A DNA stretch of 38,667 nucleotides, taken from NCBI GenBank assembly GCA_007693915.1, contig RECS01000132.1, positions 1 to 38,667 on the forward strand. Direction: 5' to 3'. Under the pieces are notes generated by a model. The model did no database searches. It was not told the DNA's origin and was given only the letters and a program-made list of their open reading frames with translations. The translations under genes were made by a program, and so were the position numbers. This DNA comes from Saprospirales bacterium. Its GTDB lineage: Bacteria; Bacteroidota; Bacteroidia; Chitinophagales; Saprospiraceae. Shown one piece after another: positions 17,483-25,801 of this stretch (its first letter is position 1; every line of letters starts with the position of its first letter).

Positions 17483-19414
17483 CTAACCATAAATTATAGT
17501 TCGTAACTTTTCTGCTAGCTCACTCTCAACCTTTTTTAATTCTTTGTAAAACTCTAGGAAATCATCTAGCTCCTCATTATCTTTTATACCTTTTATCTTT
17601 TCTGCCCAATCGGCCGATAGTTTTCTTACTTTTCTAAGCTTAAGACTGATAACTATGTGCTCAGCATCTGATTCATAATTTTCTTCTGGGGGCTTTTGGT
17701 TTTGAAGTAATATGTTCCACCTTTTTTCCCAGTTTTCACTGTATTCAAATTCATCTGATATCAAACTAACAATGAGTTGAGCATCCTGAGGGTCAGATTC
17801 AGAGATCAAACTTTGAATATTCAATTTTGAAGGACCACTTGTACGGGCACTTATTTTATCCAGTAGATTGTTAATCTGTGGGTCATTAATGCCGGGCAAG
17901 TCTTTGTCCTGAATATTGTTGAAACAATATTGTGCGACAGACAAGCCGTTTGACATTGTTTCATTCCCATATTTCAGTATCAATTGTAAAAGAGCCAATT
18001 CCTGATGATAATCTGGACTACCAAGTTTTTCTTCCTCCTGTTTTACCTGTATTTCAAATGTCGTATCTTCTTGTCTTTCTCTTTCGCGGTCTTTCTTTCG
18101 TTTTCCTTTTTCCTGCCAAATTTTGGATCTTAGAATTTTATTGACTTCATTAATGATTACAGCTTCTTCGACCTGCAGCATTTCAGCAGTTTTACTCACA
18201 AATAAGCTTCGGCTGAGTTGATCATTGATTAATGCCAGTGTTTTTACCAATTCCTTTATGGCCTTGGATTTTTCGAATGGATCCTGATTACCTTTTGGGA
18301 AGTAGTGGGCAATTTTAAACTCGAGGAAATCTTGTGAGTTAGTTTTGAGGTAATTTTCAAAATCCTCTTTTCCAAGTCTTTTTATAGCTGAATCAGGGTC
18401 GTCCTCAGGATCCAGTATTACAACCTTCACGTTAACTTCTGCCTCGAGTAGTAAATCTATACTCCTGTTTGCGGCCTTTATACCCGCTGCATCCCCATCA
18501 AATATAAGAGTGGTATTAGCAGTAAATCGTTTTATTAATCTCGTTTGCCCCGGGGTTAAGCTCGTTCCGGAAACAGCAACCACATTTTCTATTCCGTGTT
18601 GATGAAGAGTAATAACATCTGTGTAGCCCTCTACAAGATAACAATTGTCTTCCCTTCTGATTGCAGTTCGTGCCTGAAAAATTCCATAGAGGATGTCACT
18701 TTTTACATAAATTTCTGTCTCTGGAGAATTAATGTACTTTGGGGCTTTTTTATTACTTCCCAACATCCTACCTGCAAAAGCAATGGGTTTTCCACTCAGG
18801 TTGTGGATAGTAAACATTACTCGTTCTCTGAAAAAATCATTTCCTCTATCCGAGATTAATCCAAGGGCTTTTATTCTATCCTGTTCATGTCCCGCTCTTA
18901 GGGCAGCACTTTTGAATGCATTTCCAGATCTGGGTGCATATCCTAAATCAAACTTATTTATTATTTCCTCATCGTAGCCTCTGTCCTGAAAGTATTGAAA
19001 GCCAACAGATTTTCCTTCCCCTGTGTTTAACAATTGTTCTTGAAAAAAGCGTTTTGCAAACTCATTGACGATATATAGACTTGCCCTTTCTTTATCTTTT
19101 TCTTGCTGCTCCGGACTTAAATCCTCTTCTTCAATTTCTATTCCGTATTTATTTGCAACATGTTTCAGTGCTTCCGGATAGGAATAGTTTTCATGTTCCA
19201 TTAAAAAATGAATGGCATTTCCCCCTTTTCCACAACCAAAACATTTGAAAATTCCCTTAGCAGGTGAAACGGTAAAAGATGGGGTCTTTTCATTGTGAAA
19301 AGGACAGAGTCCCAGTAGATTAACTCCTCTTTTTTTAAGACTAACAAAATCCTCTATGATCTCCTCTATCTGTACGGTCTCGTAAATTTTATCAATTTTT
19401 TTTGAAGAAATCAT
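17483..19414 (-). CDS. dnaG: DNA primase
   Basis: DnaG makes RNA primers at the replication fork. The 643-residue protein has the N-terminal CHC2 zinc site (Cys37, His40, Cys58, Cys61 in CPFH and CFGC), the RNA-polymerase core domain, and a Toprim domain with Glu262 in VEGYTDV, Asp306 and Asp308 in FDGDAAG, and the acidic PEDDPDS segment. A very basic, Arg/Lys/Glu-rich linker (about 436-450) joins it to the C-terminal helicase-interacting region, which is the least conserved part. Length is normal. The start at 19414 is well placed before the zinc domain. I see no consensus promoter directly upstream, so it may be read with yebC. A divergent small-RNA unit begins about 45 bases away. Confidence 0.96.
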   Translation of the reverse strand: MISSKKIDKIYETVQIEEIIEDFVSLKKRGVNLLGLCPFHNEKTPSFTVSPAKGIFKCFGCGKGGNAIHFLMEHENYSYPEALKHVANKYGIEIEEEDLSPEQQEKDKERASLYIVNEFAKRFFQEQLLNTGEGKSVGFQYFQDRGYDEEIINKFDLGYAPRSGNAFKSAALRAGHEQDRIKALGLISDRGNDFFRERVMFTIHNLSGKPIAFAGRMLGSNKKAPKYINSPETEIYVKSDILYGIFQARTAIRREDNCYLVEGYTDVITLHQHGIENVVAVSGTSLTPGQTRLIKRFTANTTLIFDGDAAGIKAANRSIDLLLEAEVNVKVVILDPEDDPDSAIKRLGKEDFENYLKTNSQDFLEFKIAHYFPKGNQDPFEKSKAIKELVKTLALINDQLSRSLFVSKTAEMLQVEEAVIINEVNKILRSKIWQEKGKRKKDRERERQEDTTFEIQVKQEEEKLGSPDYHQELALLQLILKYGNETMSNGLSVAQYCFNNIQDKDLPGINDPQINNLLDKISARTSGPSKLNIQSLISESDPQDAQLIVSLISDEFEYSENWEKRWNILLQNQKPPEENYESDAEHIVISLKLRKVRKLSADWAEKIKGIKDNEELDDFLEFYKELKKVESELAEKLRTIIYG

Positions 19415-19422
19415 AAAAAATA

Positions 19423-19455
19423 TTTGGTTGTTTTATTTTGGTTATTGTATATTTG
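19423..19455 (+). promoter_or_regulatory. Promoter TTTG-N21-TATATTTG for the small RNA
   Basis: TTTG at 19423-19426 and TATATTTG at 19448-19455 match both Bacteroidota promoter elements at a near-ideal 21-base spacing. A TTG at 19428 with 17-base spacing is an alternative. It points along the plus strand, where no protein gene follows, and predicts a transcript start near 19459. Confidence 0.6.
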
Positions 19456-19458
19456 CAT

Positions 19459-19551
19459 CAGTTATTTAAAAATACTCACCGAGTAAAAGATTTTAGGGTG
19501 TTCTCATAGTGTGTTCGGCCTCGTTGTCATCTTCGGCAACGAGGTTTTTTT
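19459..19551 (+). ncRNA. Candidate small RNA of about 93 nt between dnaG and yebC
   Basis: A full promoter lies just upstream and a strong intrinsic terminator closes the unit. Between them is a possible hairpin with CACC (19477-19480) pairing GGTG (19497-19500) and TAAA pairing TTTA inside it, then a single-stranded stretch, then the terminator stem. There is no convincing open reading frame. It lacks the SRP RNA core and is too short for tmRNA, RNase P RNA or typical 6S RNA. The 3' end overlaps the yebC stop codon antisense. Target and function are unknown. Confidence 0.5.
19519..19551 (+). terminator. Strong intrinsic terminator
   Basis: CCTCGTTG (19519-19526) and CAACGAGG (19537-19544) form a perfect 8-bp GC-rich stem, extendable by T-G and C-G pairs, followed directly by seven T residues (19545-19551). 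It works only in the plus direction: on the minus strand the T-run becomes an A-run in front of the hairpin. It is the best intrinsic terminator I see in the window and ends no protein gene. Confidence 0.8.
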
Positions 19552-20302
19552 ATGCCAATTCCCGTTCTAAATCCTCTGTCATTTCCAGATTATGGAATAC
19601 ATTCTGAACGTCCTCTACTTCTTCCAGTAGTTCTATTAATCCAAGTGCTTTTTTTGCCTCACGTACATCCAATTCAATGGTATTTAAAGGAATTCTTTCA
19701 AGACTAGAATTCTTCGGTTCAATGTTTAATTCTTCTAATTTTTTTTGCATGTTCCCAAAATCCTCAAAACTTACCGTCAGCGTAATTTCATCATTTTCCT
19801 GATCATACTCTATATCCTCAGCACCACTGTCAATTACTTCCAACTCAAAACTTTCTTTATCCTTTAAATCTGAGGGTATAACAAATATTCCTTTTCGTTC
19901 AAATAGGTAATCAACCGAACCAGATGTGGATAAACTACCTTCCCTTTTATTGAATGCGGCTCTTACTGCCGCAACCGTTCTATTCAGATTGTCAGTCGCA
20001 CATTCGACAAAAACAGCAATTCCTCCAGGTGCATAACCTTCATAAGTAGGTTGGTGATAAGATTCAGAACCGCTATCTTCTGCTTTTTTTATTGCCCTTT
20101 CAATATTATCCTTAGGCATATTAGCTCCTTTTGCATTGGAAAGGGCTAATCTTAGTCTGGGATTAAAATCTGGATCCGAGCTTCCTCCCTCTTTTATTGC
20201 TATGGTTATTTCTTTAATTATTCTAGAAAAAATTGCGCCTCTTTTTGCATCCGCAACTCCTTTCTTTCTTTTAATTTTTGACCATTTGTTATGTCCTGCC
20301 AT
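19550..20302 (-). CDS. yebC: YebC/PmpR-family protein
   Basis: A 250-residue protein beginning with the family hallmark MAGHNKWSKIKRKKG, followed by DAKRGAIFSRIIKEI, NPRLRLALSNAKGANMPKDNIERAIKKA and the EGYAPGGIAVFVEC segment. YebC proteins have been described as DNA-binding regulators (PmpR), and more recent work links members of the family to relieving ribosome stalling at polyproline-type sequences. The sequence does not decide between these roles. I start at the ATG at 20302; an upstream in-frame ATG at 20350 would add 16 residues before the invariant start. Its last bases overlap the small-RNA terminator on the other strand. Confidence 0.93.
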   Translation of the reverse strand: MAGHNKWSKIKRKKGVADAKRGAIFSRIIKEITIAIKEGGSSDPDFNPRLRLALSNAKGANMPKDNIERAIKKAEDSGSESYHQPTYEGYAPGGIAVFVECATDNLNRTVAAVRAAFNKREGSLSTSGSVDYLFERKGIFVIPSDLKDKESFELEVIDSGAEDIEYDQENDEITLTVSFEDFGNMQKKLEELNIEPKNSSLERIPLNTIELDVREAKKALGLIELLEEVEDVQNVFHNLEMTEDLERELA

Positions 20303-20355
20303 CTTGGTTAAATTATTTTTTAATCTGGGGTAAAATGTTTTGATTTTCAATTATG

Positions 20356-20363
20356 CAAATATA
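20356..20363 (-). promoter_or_regulatory. -7 element TATATTTG for yebC
   Basis: Exact match to TAnnTTTG on the minus strand, 54 bases before the chosen yebC start. It lies just upstream of the longer in-frame ATG at 20350, so a transcript starting here would leave that ATG essentially leaderless. This supports 20302 as the start. Confidence 0.5.
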
Positions 20364-20508
20364 GATAATAAACAATTTGTTAGATTGTTTTCATTGCTAT
20401 ACTAACTTATCTTGGAACGATAAATAATAATTTTTTTCCATTTTTTATTTAATGAATTGATAGGTAGTGCTAAATGTATTTAGTGCTTTTGTTATTTGTT
20501 TTTTCCTG

Positions 20509-20538
20509 TTTGAGTTTCTATATTATTCATTAACTTTG
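20509..20538 (+). promoter_or_regulatory. Promoter TTTG-N18-TAACTTTG for accD
   Basis: TTTG at 20509-20512 and TAACTTTG at 20531-20538 match the -33 and -7 elements with an 18-base spacer. The predicted start near 20542 leaves a leader of about 113 nt before accD. Confidence 0.5.
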
Positions 20539-20655
20539 CTCTCCCATGAATTTATTTTTATAAGATAAATTCCAGAAAATTGCCTTGAATAGAAGCCTGT
20601 CATTCAGTCTTTAAAAGGTTTATTTTTTCTGTTAACCAAAAAACTTTATTCTGTA

Positions 20656-21513
20656 ATGGGTTGGTTTAAAAGACTTAAAGACGGCATTCAAACTGCCACC
20701 AAATTTAAAAAAGAAGCACCTGATGGTCTATGGCACAAATGTAAGTCCTGTGGTCATCTCAGCACCATAAAAGAACTTCGGGAAAATTTTTACAAATGTA
20801 ACTCCTGCAACTATCATGTGAGAATAGGGTCTTATGATTATTTTGATCTGCTCTTTGATGATAGTGAATATGAGTTATTACTTGAAGACTTGGTATCCTA
20901 CGATTTTTTAGGATTTAAAGACCTAAAACCTTACGATGAACGACTTAAGGCTGCGAGGAAAAAGTCGCAGCTAAAAGATGCCATGAGCGTTGGCACGGGT
21001 ACTATTGAAGGAAAATCAATAGTTATTGCTGCAATGGATTTTAGTTTTATTGGTGGTTCTATGGGGTCAGTTGTTGGTGAAAAAATTAGCAGAGCAATAG
21101 ATTATGCACTTCAGCACCGAATGCCTTTTATGATTATTTCAAAGTCCGGTGGTGCCAGAATGATGGAGTCTGCTTTTTCTTTAATGCAAATGGCAAAAAC
21201 TTCCGCTAAATTAACACTGCTTGCCAAAGCCGGTATTCCATACTTTTCATTGTTGACCGATCCCACAACAGGCGGTGTAACAGCATCTTTTGCTATGTTG
21301 GGTGACATCAACTTTGCAGAACCAAAAGCCTTAATAGGTTTTGCAGGTCCTAGGGTGATTAAGGAAACCATAAAAAGAGATTTGCCAGAGGGCTTTCAAA
21401 CATCAGAATTTTTGCTCGATAACGGATTCCTTGACTTTATCGTAGATCGAAAAGACCTCAGAGATAAACTAGCTGAACTGCTGCACTTGTTTGAGATTCA
21501 ATCTTCTTCTTGA
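20656..21513 (+). CDS. accD: Acetyl-CoA carboxylase carboxyltransferase beta subunit
   Basis: AccD pairs with AccA to transfer the carboxyl group from biotin-BCCP to acetyl-CoA, giving malonyl-CoA for fatty-acid synthesis. The 285-residue protein opens with MGWFKRLKDGI and a Cys4 zinc ribbon (Cys29, Cys32, Cys48, Cys51). The crotonase-like carboxyltransferase core follows, with the FIGGSMGSVVGEKI, SGGARMMESAFSLMQMAKT and DPTTGGVTASFAMLGD segments. Length and order are typical. The accA gene is not adjacent. The last 16 bases overlap the convergent bshC gene. Confidence 0.96.
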   Translation: MGWFKRLKDGIQTATKFKKEAPDGLWHKCKSCGHLSTIKELRENFYKCNSCNYHVRIGSYDYFDLLFDDSEYELLLEDLVSYDFLGFKDLKPYDERLKAARKKSQLKDAMSVGTGTIEGKSIVIAAMDFSFIGGSMGSVVGEKISRAIDYALQHRMPFMIISKSGGARMMESAFSLMQMAKTSAKLTLLAKAGIPYFSLLTDPTTGGVTASFAMLGDINFAEPKALIGFAGPRVIKETIKRDLPEGFQTSEFLLDNGFLDFIVDRKDLRDKLAELLHLFEIQSSS

Positions 21514-23099
21514 AATAAAATAATTTCTTTAGAGAAGGGATCGAGATGCTCCATAAGTACCTCGATAAAATTTGGCCCCAATCTTAAATAATACATAATA
21601 AAATTATCAAATCGCTCTTGAGGTTTTGAATTGGGGAAAATCTTAGAGTGAGTCTTTCTAAGTTTATTTAAACTGACTTCCAATTGCTGTTTTTTAGCTT
21701 TCAATAACTTGTGTTCAAGATGATCTATTGATTTTTGATGCTTAGCCTCTTCAGCTTTTATGGTTTTATAAATAGAGGCTTCGAGCTGATTAGCCTTTTC
21801 AGCTATATGTTTAAAAATAACAGCCAACTGTTGTTTTTCTTCATTGAGGGATATTTCTTCTTCTGCTTCCTTTAGCACAAAGGAATTGATCAACTGATCC
21901 AAGTCATCAAATATATCTATTGTTTCCAAACTGAGTTGATTGAGGGATTTACTGCAAATGTGATCTAACCAAAATACAGTATTCCGTCTGAGTAAAACCG
22001 GAAAATTGATATTGAAATGTTCAAACTGCCTTTTACGTTCGAGCCAATATGATATTTCACCGCCTCCACCGACATAGGCAAGGTTGGGGAGCAAAGCTTC
22101 CTGATACAAAGGCCTGATTACTACATTGGGACTAAATCTTTCAGGATGTTTTTCTAAAAGAGAAAGTATTTCTGCTTCTGAGAACTTAATGTCAGAATCT
22201 ACAATTGCAAAGTTATCAGCCTCTCGTTCAATTCTAAGCCTTTTATTTTCATGAAAATAAAAAAGATTAATTTCTCTAGCATAAGCTTGTTGTCCAAAGC
22301 CAATTTTTTCTAATTCCTCCTGTGTTTGGTTTACTATTATTTGGGATGAATGTTTAATAAGCTCATCTCTAAAAATGGGAATTGCAGCTTTTTTCAATAC
22401 TTTTTCATCCATATTAAGGATGAGCAATCCCGTTTCGTGAAAAAGTTTTGCAAGGATATTTCTAAAAAATGCACCGTAATTTGAGGCATTTTTATAAGCG
22501 TCATTCAAAAGCGAATTAAGTTGTGATGAAAAGGGAGAATTGCCTGACATTTGTTCAATGGCCTGAAGAATTTCATTAATGCCCTCCGTTTCCATTCTGC
22601 CTACCGGACCAGTCTGCTCGGTTTTCCATTGTATTTTTTTCCCAAAAAGGTGAAAATGATTTGTCTCCTCTAAATCATGATCCTCGCCTCCACTAATAAA
22701 CATTGGAACAAAATGAAAATCAGGGTAGTTCAGATTTAACTTCCTGGCAAGATTGATGGTGCTAATAGCTTTGTAAATCACATAAAGTGGACCGGTCATT
22801 AAACAGGGTTGATGTGCCGTAGTAACTGTAAAGGTATTTTCATTTCCTAGCCTCTCAACTTGCATTTTAGCCAGGTCATCTTCAGGCATTTCAGAGTATT
22901 GTTTTATTAAAACAGCCTTAAGAAGTTTCCTTTTATCAGAGATAAATTCTATCTTTTTATCTTGGATCACCTCAGTAAAACTCGGAATTTCAGGTTTATA
23001 TTTATAGAATGGCTGTAAAGTGGGGTCTTCATTTATGTAACGTAAGTCCTTTGAAGAAAAATGGTATTTTTCTTCGTAAGGCATTAAAAAGATTTTCAT
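21498..23099 (-). CDS. bshC: Bacillithiol biosynthesis cysteine-adding enzyme
   Basis: BshC adds cysteine to glucosaminyl-malate, the last step of bacillithiol synthesis. The 533-residue protein matches the family through TTAHQPCLMTGP (93-104), the nucleotide-binding-like FISGGEDHDLEETNH (134-148), the GGGGEISYWLERK region and a long Lys/Glu-rich coiled coil near the C terminus (about 415-495). Bacillithiol occurs in many Bacteroidota. BshA and BshB are not in this window. A TACATTTG -7 element lies 34 bases upstream of the start. It converges on accD with a 16-base coding overlap. Confidence 0.92.
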   Translation of the reverse strand: MKIFLMPYEEKYHFSSKDLRYINEDPTLQPFYKYKPEIPSFTEVIQDKKIEFISDKRKLLKAVLIKQYSEMPEDDLAKMQVERLGNENTFTVTTAHQPCLMTGPLYVIYKAISTINLARKLNLNYPDFHFVPMFISGGEDHDLEETNHFHLFGKKIQWKTEQTGPVGRMETEGINEILQAIEQMSGNSPFSSQLNSLLNDAYKNASNYGAFFRNILAKLFHETGLLILNMDEKVLKKAAIPIFRDELIKHSSQIIVNQTQEELEKIGFGQQAYAREINLFYFHENKRLRIEREADNFAIVDSDIKFSEAEILSLLEKHPERFSPNVVIRPLYQEALLPNLAYVGGGGEISYWLERKRQFEHFNINFPVLLRRNTVFWLDHICSKSLNQLSLETIDIFDDLDQLINSFVLKEAEEEISLNEEKQQLAVIFKHIAEKANQLEASIYKTIKAEEAKHQKSIDHLEHKLLKAKKQQLEVSLNKLRKTHSKIFPNSKPQERFDNFIMYYLRLGPNFIEVLMEHLDPFSKEIILFQEED

Positions 23100-23132
23100 A
23101 AAATTTTTTGGCTTGATAAATCAATAAAGATT

Positions 23133-23140
23133 CAAATGTA
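23133..23140 (-). promoter_or_regulatory. -7 element TACATTTG for bshC
   Basis: Exact TAnnTTTG match on the minus strand, 34 bases before the bshC ATG. I see no clear -33 element. Confidence 0.45.
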
Positions 23141-23224
23141 ATTTTAAGTAAAAGGTTTACTGAGACTTGGATCAAATTTCATTGTGGCTTCTTTTTAAAG
23201 CAATTTAGATTTAGGTGCATTGGT

Positions 23225-24649
23225 TTATCTATGAAAAGCATACCACCAGGGACCACCGTGCTGTTCGTAATATCCTTCAAAAAAGATTCTGCCCCTTGTT
23301 TCTGAGAGCAGTGATATCAGTTGCTCTGCATTTTTTATAGGAATTTCATTCATTTTTGTAATAATGTAACCTGGTTCCATCCGCGTGCGTGCAATGGTAC
23401 TTGATCGATAAATGGATATGACTTTTACTCCTTCCACCTCGATTCTTCTCTTTTCAGCGGGCAGTAAATCTCTCACTTCAAAACCGAGATCTGTAAGTAC
23501 TTTATCTCGTCTTACCGAAATAAGGTCAGTAGTGTTGAGTTGATTCTTTAAAACTGAAACGGTATTTTTTATTTCACCCTCTCTGATAAAGCCAACTTCT
23601 ACTTTATCACCCGGTCGATATCTTCCAAGGGTCTCTAATAGCTCAGGTAGGGTGTTTACGCTTCTATTGTCAATACTTATAATTACATCACCTCTTTTCA
23701 ATCCTGCTTCTTCTGCTCCGCTACCGGAAGTAATTCGCTGGATAAAAACGCCGTTTGGACTTTCTAAATTTAGTTCAGATGCCATTTCAGCATTCACACT
23801 TGTTGCTTGAATGCCAAGTAATCCTCGGTGGACGGATCCAAATTCCATGAGATCGTAAAGCACCTTCATGGCAAGGTTAGAGGGGATTGCAAAAGAGTAT
23901 CCCTCATATCTGCCGGAATAGGTTATGATGGCTGTATTTATCCCTACCAGTTCCCCATTAGTATTGACAAGTGCGCCACCACTGTTTCCCGGATTTACCG
24001 CAGCATCAGTTTGTATAAAAGATTCAATTCCATATTGGGTATCGAGAATATTAATATTTCTACCTTTGGCACTGACAATACCCGCTGTAACCGTAGATTG
24101 TAAACGGAAAGGATTTCCCACAGCAAGGACCCATTCACCTACTTGAAGTGAATCGCTGTTACCAAAAATTAAGTAGGGTAAATTATCAGCCTCTATTTTT
24201 AAAAGCGCTAAATCTGTAGTTGGATCGGTTCCTACTATTTTAGCAGAAAACTCTCTTCGATCATTTAAGACAACAACTATGTCATTCCCATTTTCAATAA
24301 CGTGATTATTTGTAGCAACAAAGCCATCAGGGGAAATAATTACACCGGAGCCCGCTGCATTACTTTGACCCCTTAATGAGGAAAGACCACTGTTATTAGC
24401 GCGGATATAAACTACTGCCGGAGCAGCTGTTGAAGCAGCGTGGATAAAATCTGTTGGTGCCGAAGACTGAAAATACCTTTGTATTTCTCCGGACATGAGA
24501 ATATCATTTGCTTGAATGGCTGTTGTTCTCGGTGCTTGCATAATCACCACTTTTTCCTCTTTAAAATAGCGATCATAAACGGCAATAGATGCAACTGAAA
24601 TCAAAATTGCGACTGAAGTTAGAATTAAAATTTGTCTTAATGTTACCAT
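23225..24649 (-). CDS. HtrA/Deg-family periplasmic serine protease
   Basis: A 474-residue envelope quality-control protease. An uncleaved-looking N-terminal membrane helix (about 6-25) anchors a trypsin-like domain with the triad His116 (TNNHVIEN), Asp146 (TDLALL) and Ser223 (GNSGGAL). Two PDZ domains follow, about 275-370 and about 380-460, and the second is the more divergent. This is the DegP/DegQ-type architecture (protease plus two PDZ), but with a membrane anchor like DegS. It should bind and degrade misfolded periplasmic or outer-membrane proteins. Start chosen at the ATG before the membrane helix. It diverges from the small membrane protein gene at 24763. Confidence 0.93.
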   Translation of the reverse strand: MVTLRQILILTSVAILISVASIAVYDRYFKEEKVVIMQAPRTTAIQANDILMSGEIQRYFQSSAPTDFIHAASTAAPAVVYIRANNSGLSSLRGQSNAAGSGVIISPDGFVATNNHVIENGNDIVVVLNDRREFSAKIVGTDPTTDLALLKIEADNLPYLIFGNSDSLQVGEWVLAVGNPFRLQSTVTAGIVSAKGRNINILDTQYGIESFIQTDAAVNPGNSGGALVNTNGELVGINTAIITYSGRYEGYSFAIPSNLAMKVLYDLMEFGSVHRGLLGIQATSVNAEMASELNLESPNGVFIQRITSGSGAEEAGLKRGDVIISIDNRSVNTLPELLETLGRYRPGDKVEVGFIREGEIKNTVSVLKNQLNTTDLISVRRDKVLTDLGFEVRDLLPAEKRRIEVEGVKVISIYRSSTIARTRMEPGYIITKMNEIPIKNAEQLISLLSETRGRIFFEGYYEQHGGPWWYAFHR

Positions 24650-24733
24650 GATAGAGGCGGAGGTATTTTAAGTTCGATTTTGAAAAAATTGTAGCTGTAT
24701 TTTTTTAACTCATCATACTTACAAATAATTTAA

Positions 24734-24741
24734 TAATTTTG
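24734..24741 (+). promoter_or_regulatory. -7 element TAATTTTG for the small membrane protein gene
   Basis: Exact TAnnTTTG match 21 bases before the ATG at 24763. It overlaps the TTG at 24739, so that codon would lie upstream of the transcript start. This supports the ATG at 24763 as the true start and may also drive dapF. Confidence 0.45.
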
Positions 24742-24762
24742 TTGAATCATAAAAATACAACT

Positions 24763-24954
24763 ATGTCTGAAGATAAAGAGCAAAAACAAGATAATAACGA
24801 AAAAGAAAGCGAATATGTTGGAACGGTTTGGAGTCCGAGCTTCCTTCGATGGTCTGCAATTGTCATTTTATTCTTTTTGGCATTGTTTATTTATAGGCAT
24901 TGTACCCATGGTGACTTAGGTGGAGGTGTGGATGGTATAAGATCTGTACTGTAA
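24763..24954 (+). CDS. Small single-pass membrane protein, unknown function
   Basis: A 63-residue protein that I do not recognise. Residues 1-20 are hydrophilic and rich in Lys, Glu, Asp and Asn. A single hydrophobic helix follows (about 31-44, WSAIVILFFLALFIY), then a short tail with a Cys-His pair (HCTHGD) and a glycine run. The charge pattern suggests a cytoplasmic N terminus, but topology is not certain. It has its own likely promoter element and ends 9 bases before dapF, so the two are probably co-transcribed. Confidence 0.65.
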   Translation: MSEDKEQKQDNNEKESEYVGTVWSPSFLRWSAIVILFFLALFIYRHCTHGDLGGGVDGIRSVL

Positions 24955-24963
24955 AAAATAACA

Positions 24964-25785
24964 ATGAAATTTAAATTTTCTAAATATCACGGTGCAGGTA
25001 ATGACTTCATTTTATCAGATGATTTGATTTTGCTAGGTCAAGATGAGGATAAAAGAGTAAAAATAATTACCGCTTTGTGTGATCGAAGGTTGGGTATAGG
25101 TGCAGATGGTTTGATGCTAGTTGAAAAGAATAAAGCTCAGAAGCTCAAAATATTTTTTTTTAATAGTGATGGCAAGGCGGGTAGTCTTTGTGGAAATGGG
25201 AGTAGATGTGCGCTAAGTTTTGCTATATATTTAGGGTTTATAAATTCAGGTTCAGTTGACTTTTTCTTTTGGGACAATATGTATCAGGCTAAGATCGGAG
25301 ATGATGGTGTGAAAATCAAAATGAAAGATATTAACATAAGGGAAAACACTGAGTTTGGTTTTTTTACAGATACTGGTTCACCTCATCTGATTAAAGAACT
25401 TGACCATTCATCATTGAATAAAGATATATTGCTAAAGGAGGCTTTGTACTTAAGGCATCATCCTTTTTTTCAAAAAAGGGGAGGAACAAATATTAATTTT
25501 ATAAAACTACAGCCAACAAATAAATACCAATGTCAAGTGCTTACTTTTGAAAGGGGAGTAGAGGACTTTACCTTTGCCTGCGGAACAGGCGCGGTTGCTA
25601 TAGCTGGTTATTTGGCATGGAAATCCCAATCTGGAGGAGTATATGAAATTATTTCAGAAGGTGGCACTTTGGAAGTTGAAATTGGTGGGTATTTGGAAAA
25701 TCTTCTTGCTGATGTATGGCTGAGTGGTCCGGTAAAATTTGTTTTTGAAGGTCAATTGGATTTATTTTCCTTTTTAGGGAGGTAA
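24964..25785 (+). CDS. dapF: Diaminopimelate epimerase
   Basis: DapF interconverts LL- and meso-diaminopimelate for lysine and peptidoglycan synthesis. The 273-residue protein contains the N-terminal KYHGAGNDF, the first catalytic thiol Cys76 in CGNGSRC and the second, Cys206, in FACGTGAVAIAG. Both halves of the duplicated fold are present. The last catalytic loop reads ERGVEDFTFACGTG, close to consensus. It follows the small membrane protein gene by 9 bases and converges on ftsK with 16 bases between stops. Confidence 0.95.
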   Translation: MKFKFSKYHGAGNDFILSDDLILLGQDEDKRVKIITALCDRRLGIGADGLMLVEKNKAQKLKIFFFNSDGKAGSLCGNGSRCALSFAIYLGFINSGSVDFFFWDNMYQAKIGDDGVKIKMKDINIRENTEFGFFTDTGSPHLIKELDHSSLNKDILLKEALYLRHHPFFQKRGGTNINFIKLQPTNKYQCQVLTFERGVEDFTFACGTGAVAIAGYLAWKSQSGGVYEIISEGGTLEVEIGGYLENLLADVWLSGPVKFVFEGQLDLFSFLGR

Positions 25786-25801
25786 AATAGGCTTTCTAAA
25801 T

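Larger units (their letters stand above)
20303..20655. other. Divergent yebC-accD spacer (353 bases)
   Basis: The spacer is very AT-rich and carries a promoter element for each flanking gene: minus-strand TATATTTG at 20356-20363 and plus-strand TAACTTTG at 20531-20538. I see no RNA gene, repeat or credible small open reading frame in it. The predicted accD leader is about 110 nt, with no structure I can identify. Confidence 0.5.

Noticed and set aside
19471-19500. Possible tracrRNA-like segment (CACCGAGT)
   Set aside because: Only eight bases resemble a Cas9 tracrRNA; there is no CRISPR array, no anti-repeat and no cas gene in the window.
20303-20350. N-terminal extension of YebC
   Set aside because: YebC proteins begin with MAGHNKWSKIK, and the likely promoter leaves the upstream ATG at the transcript start.
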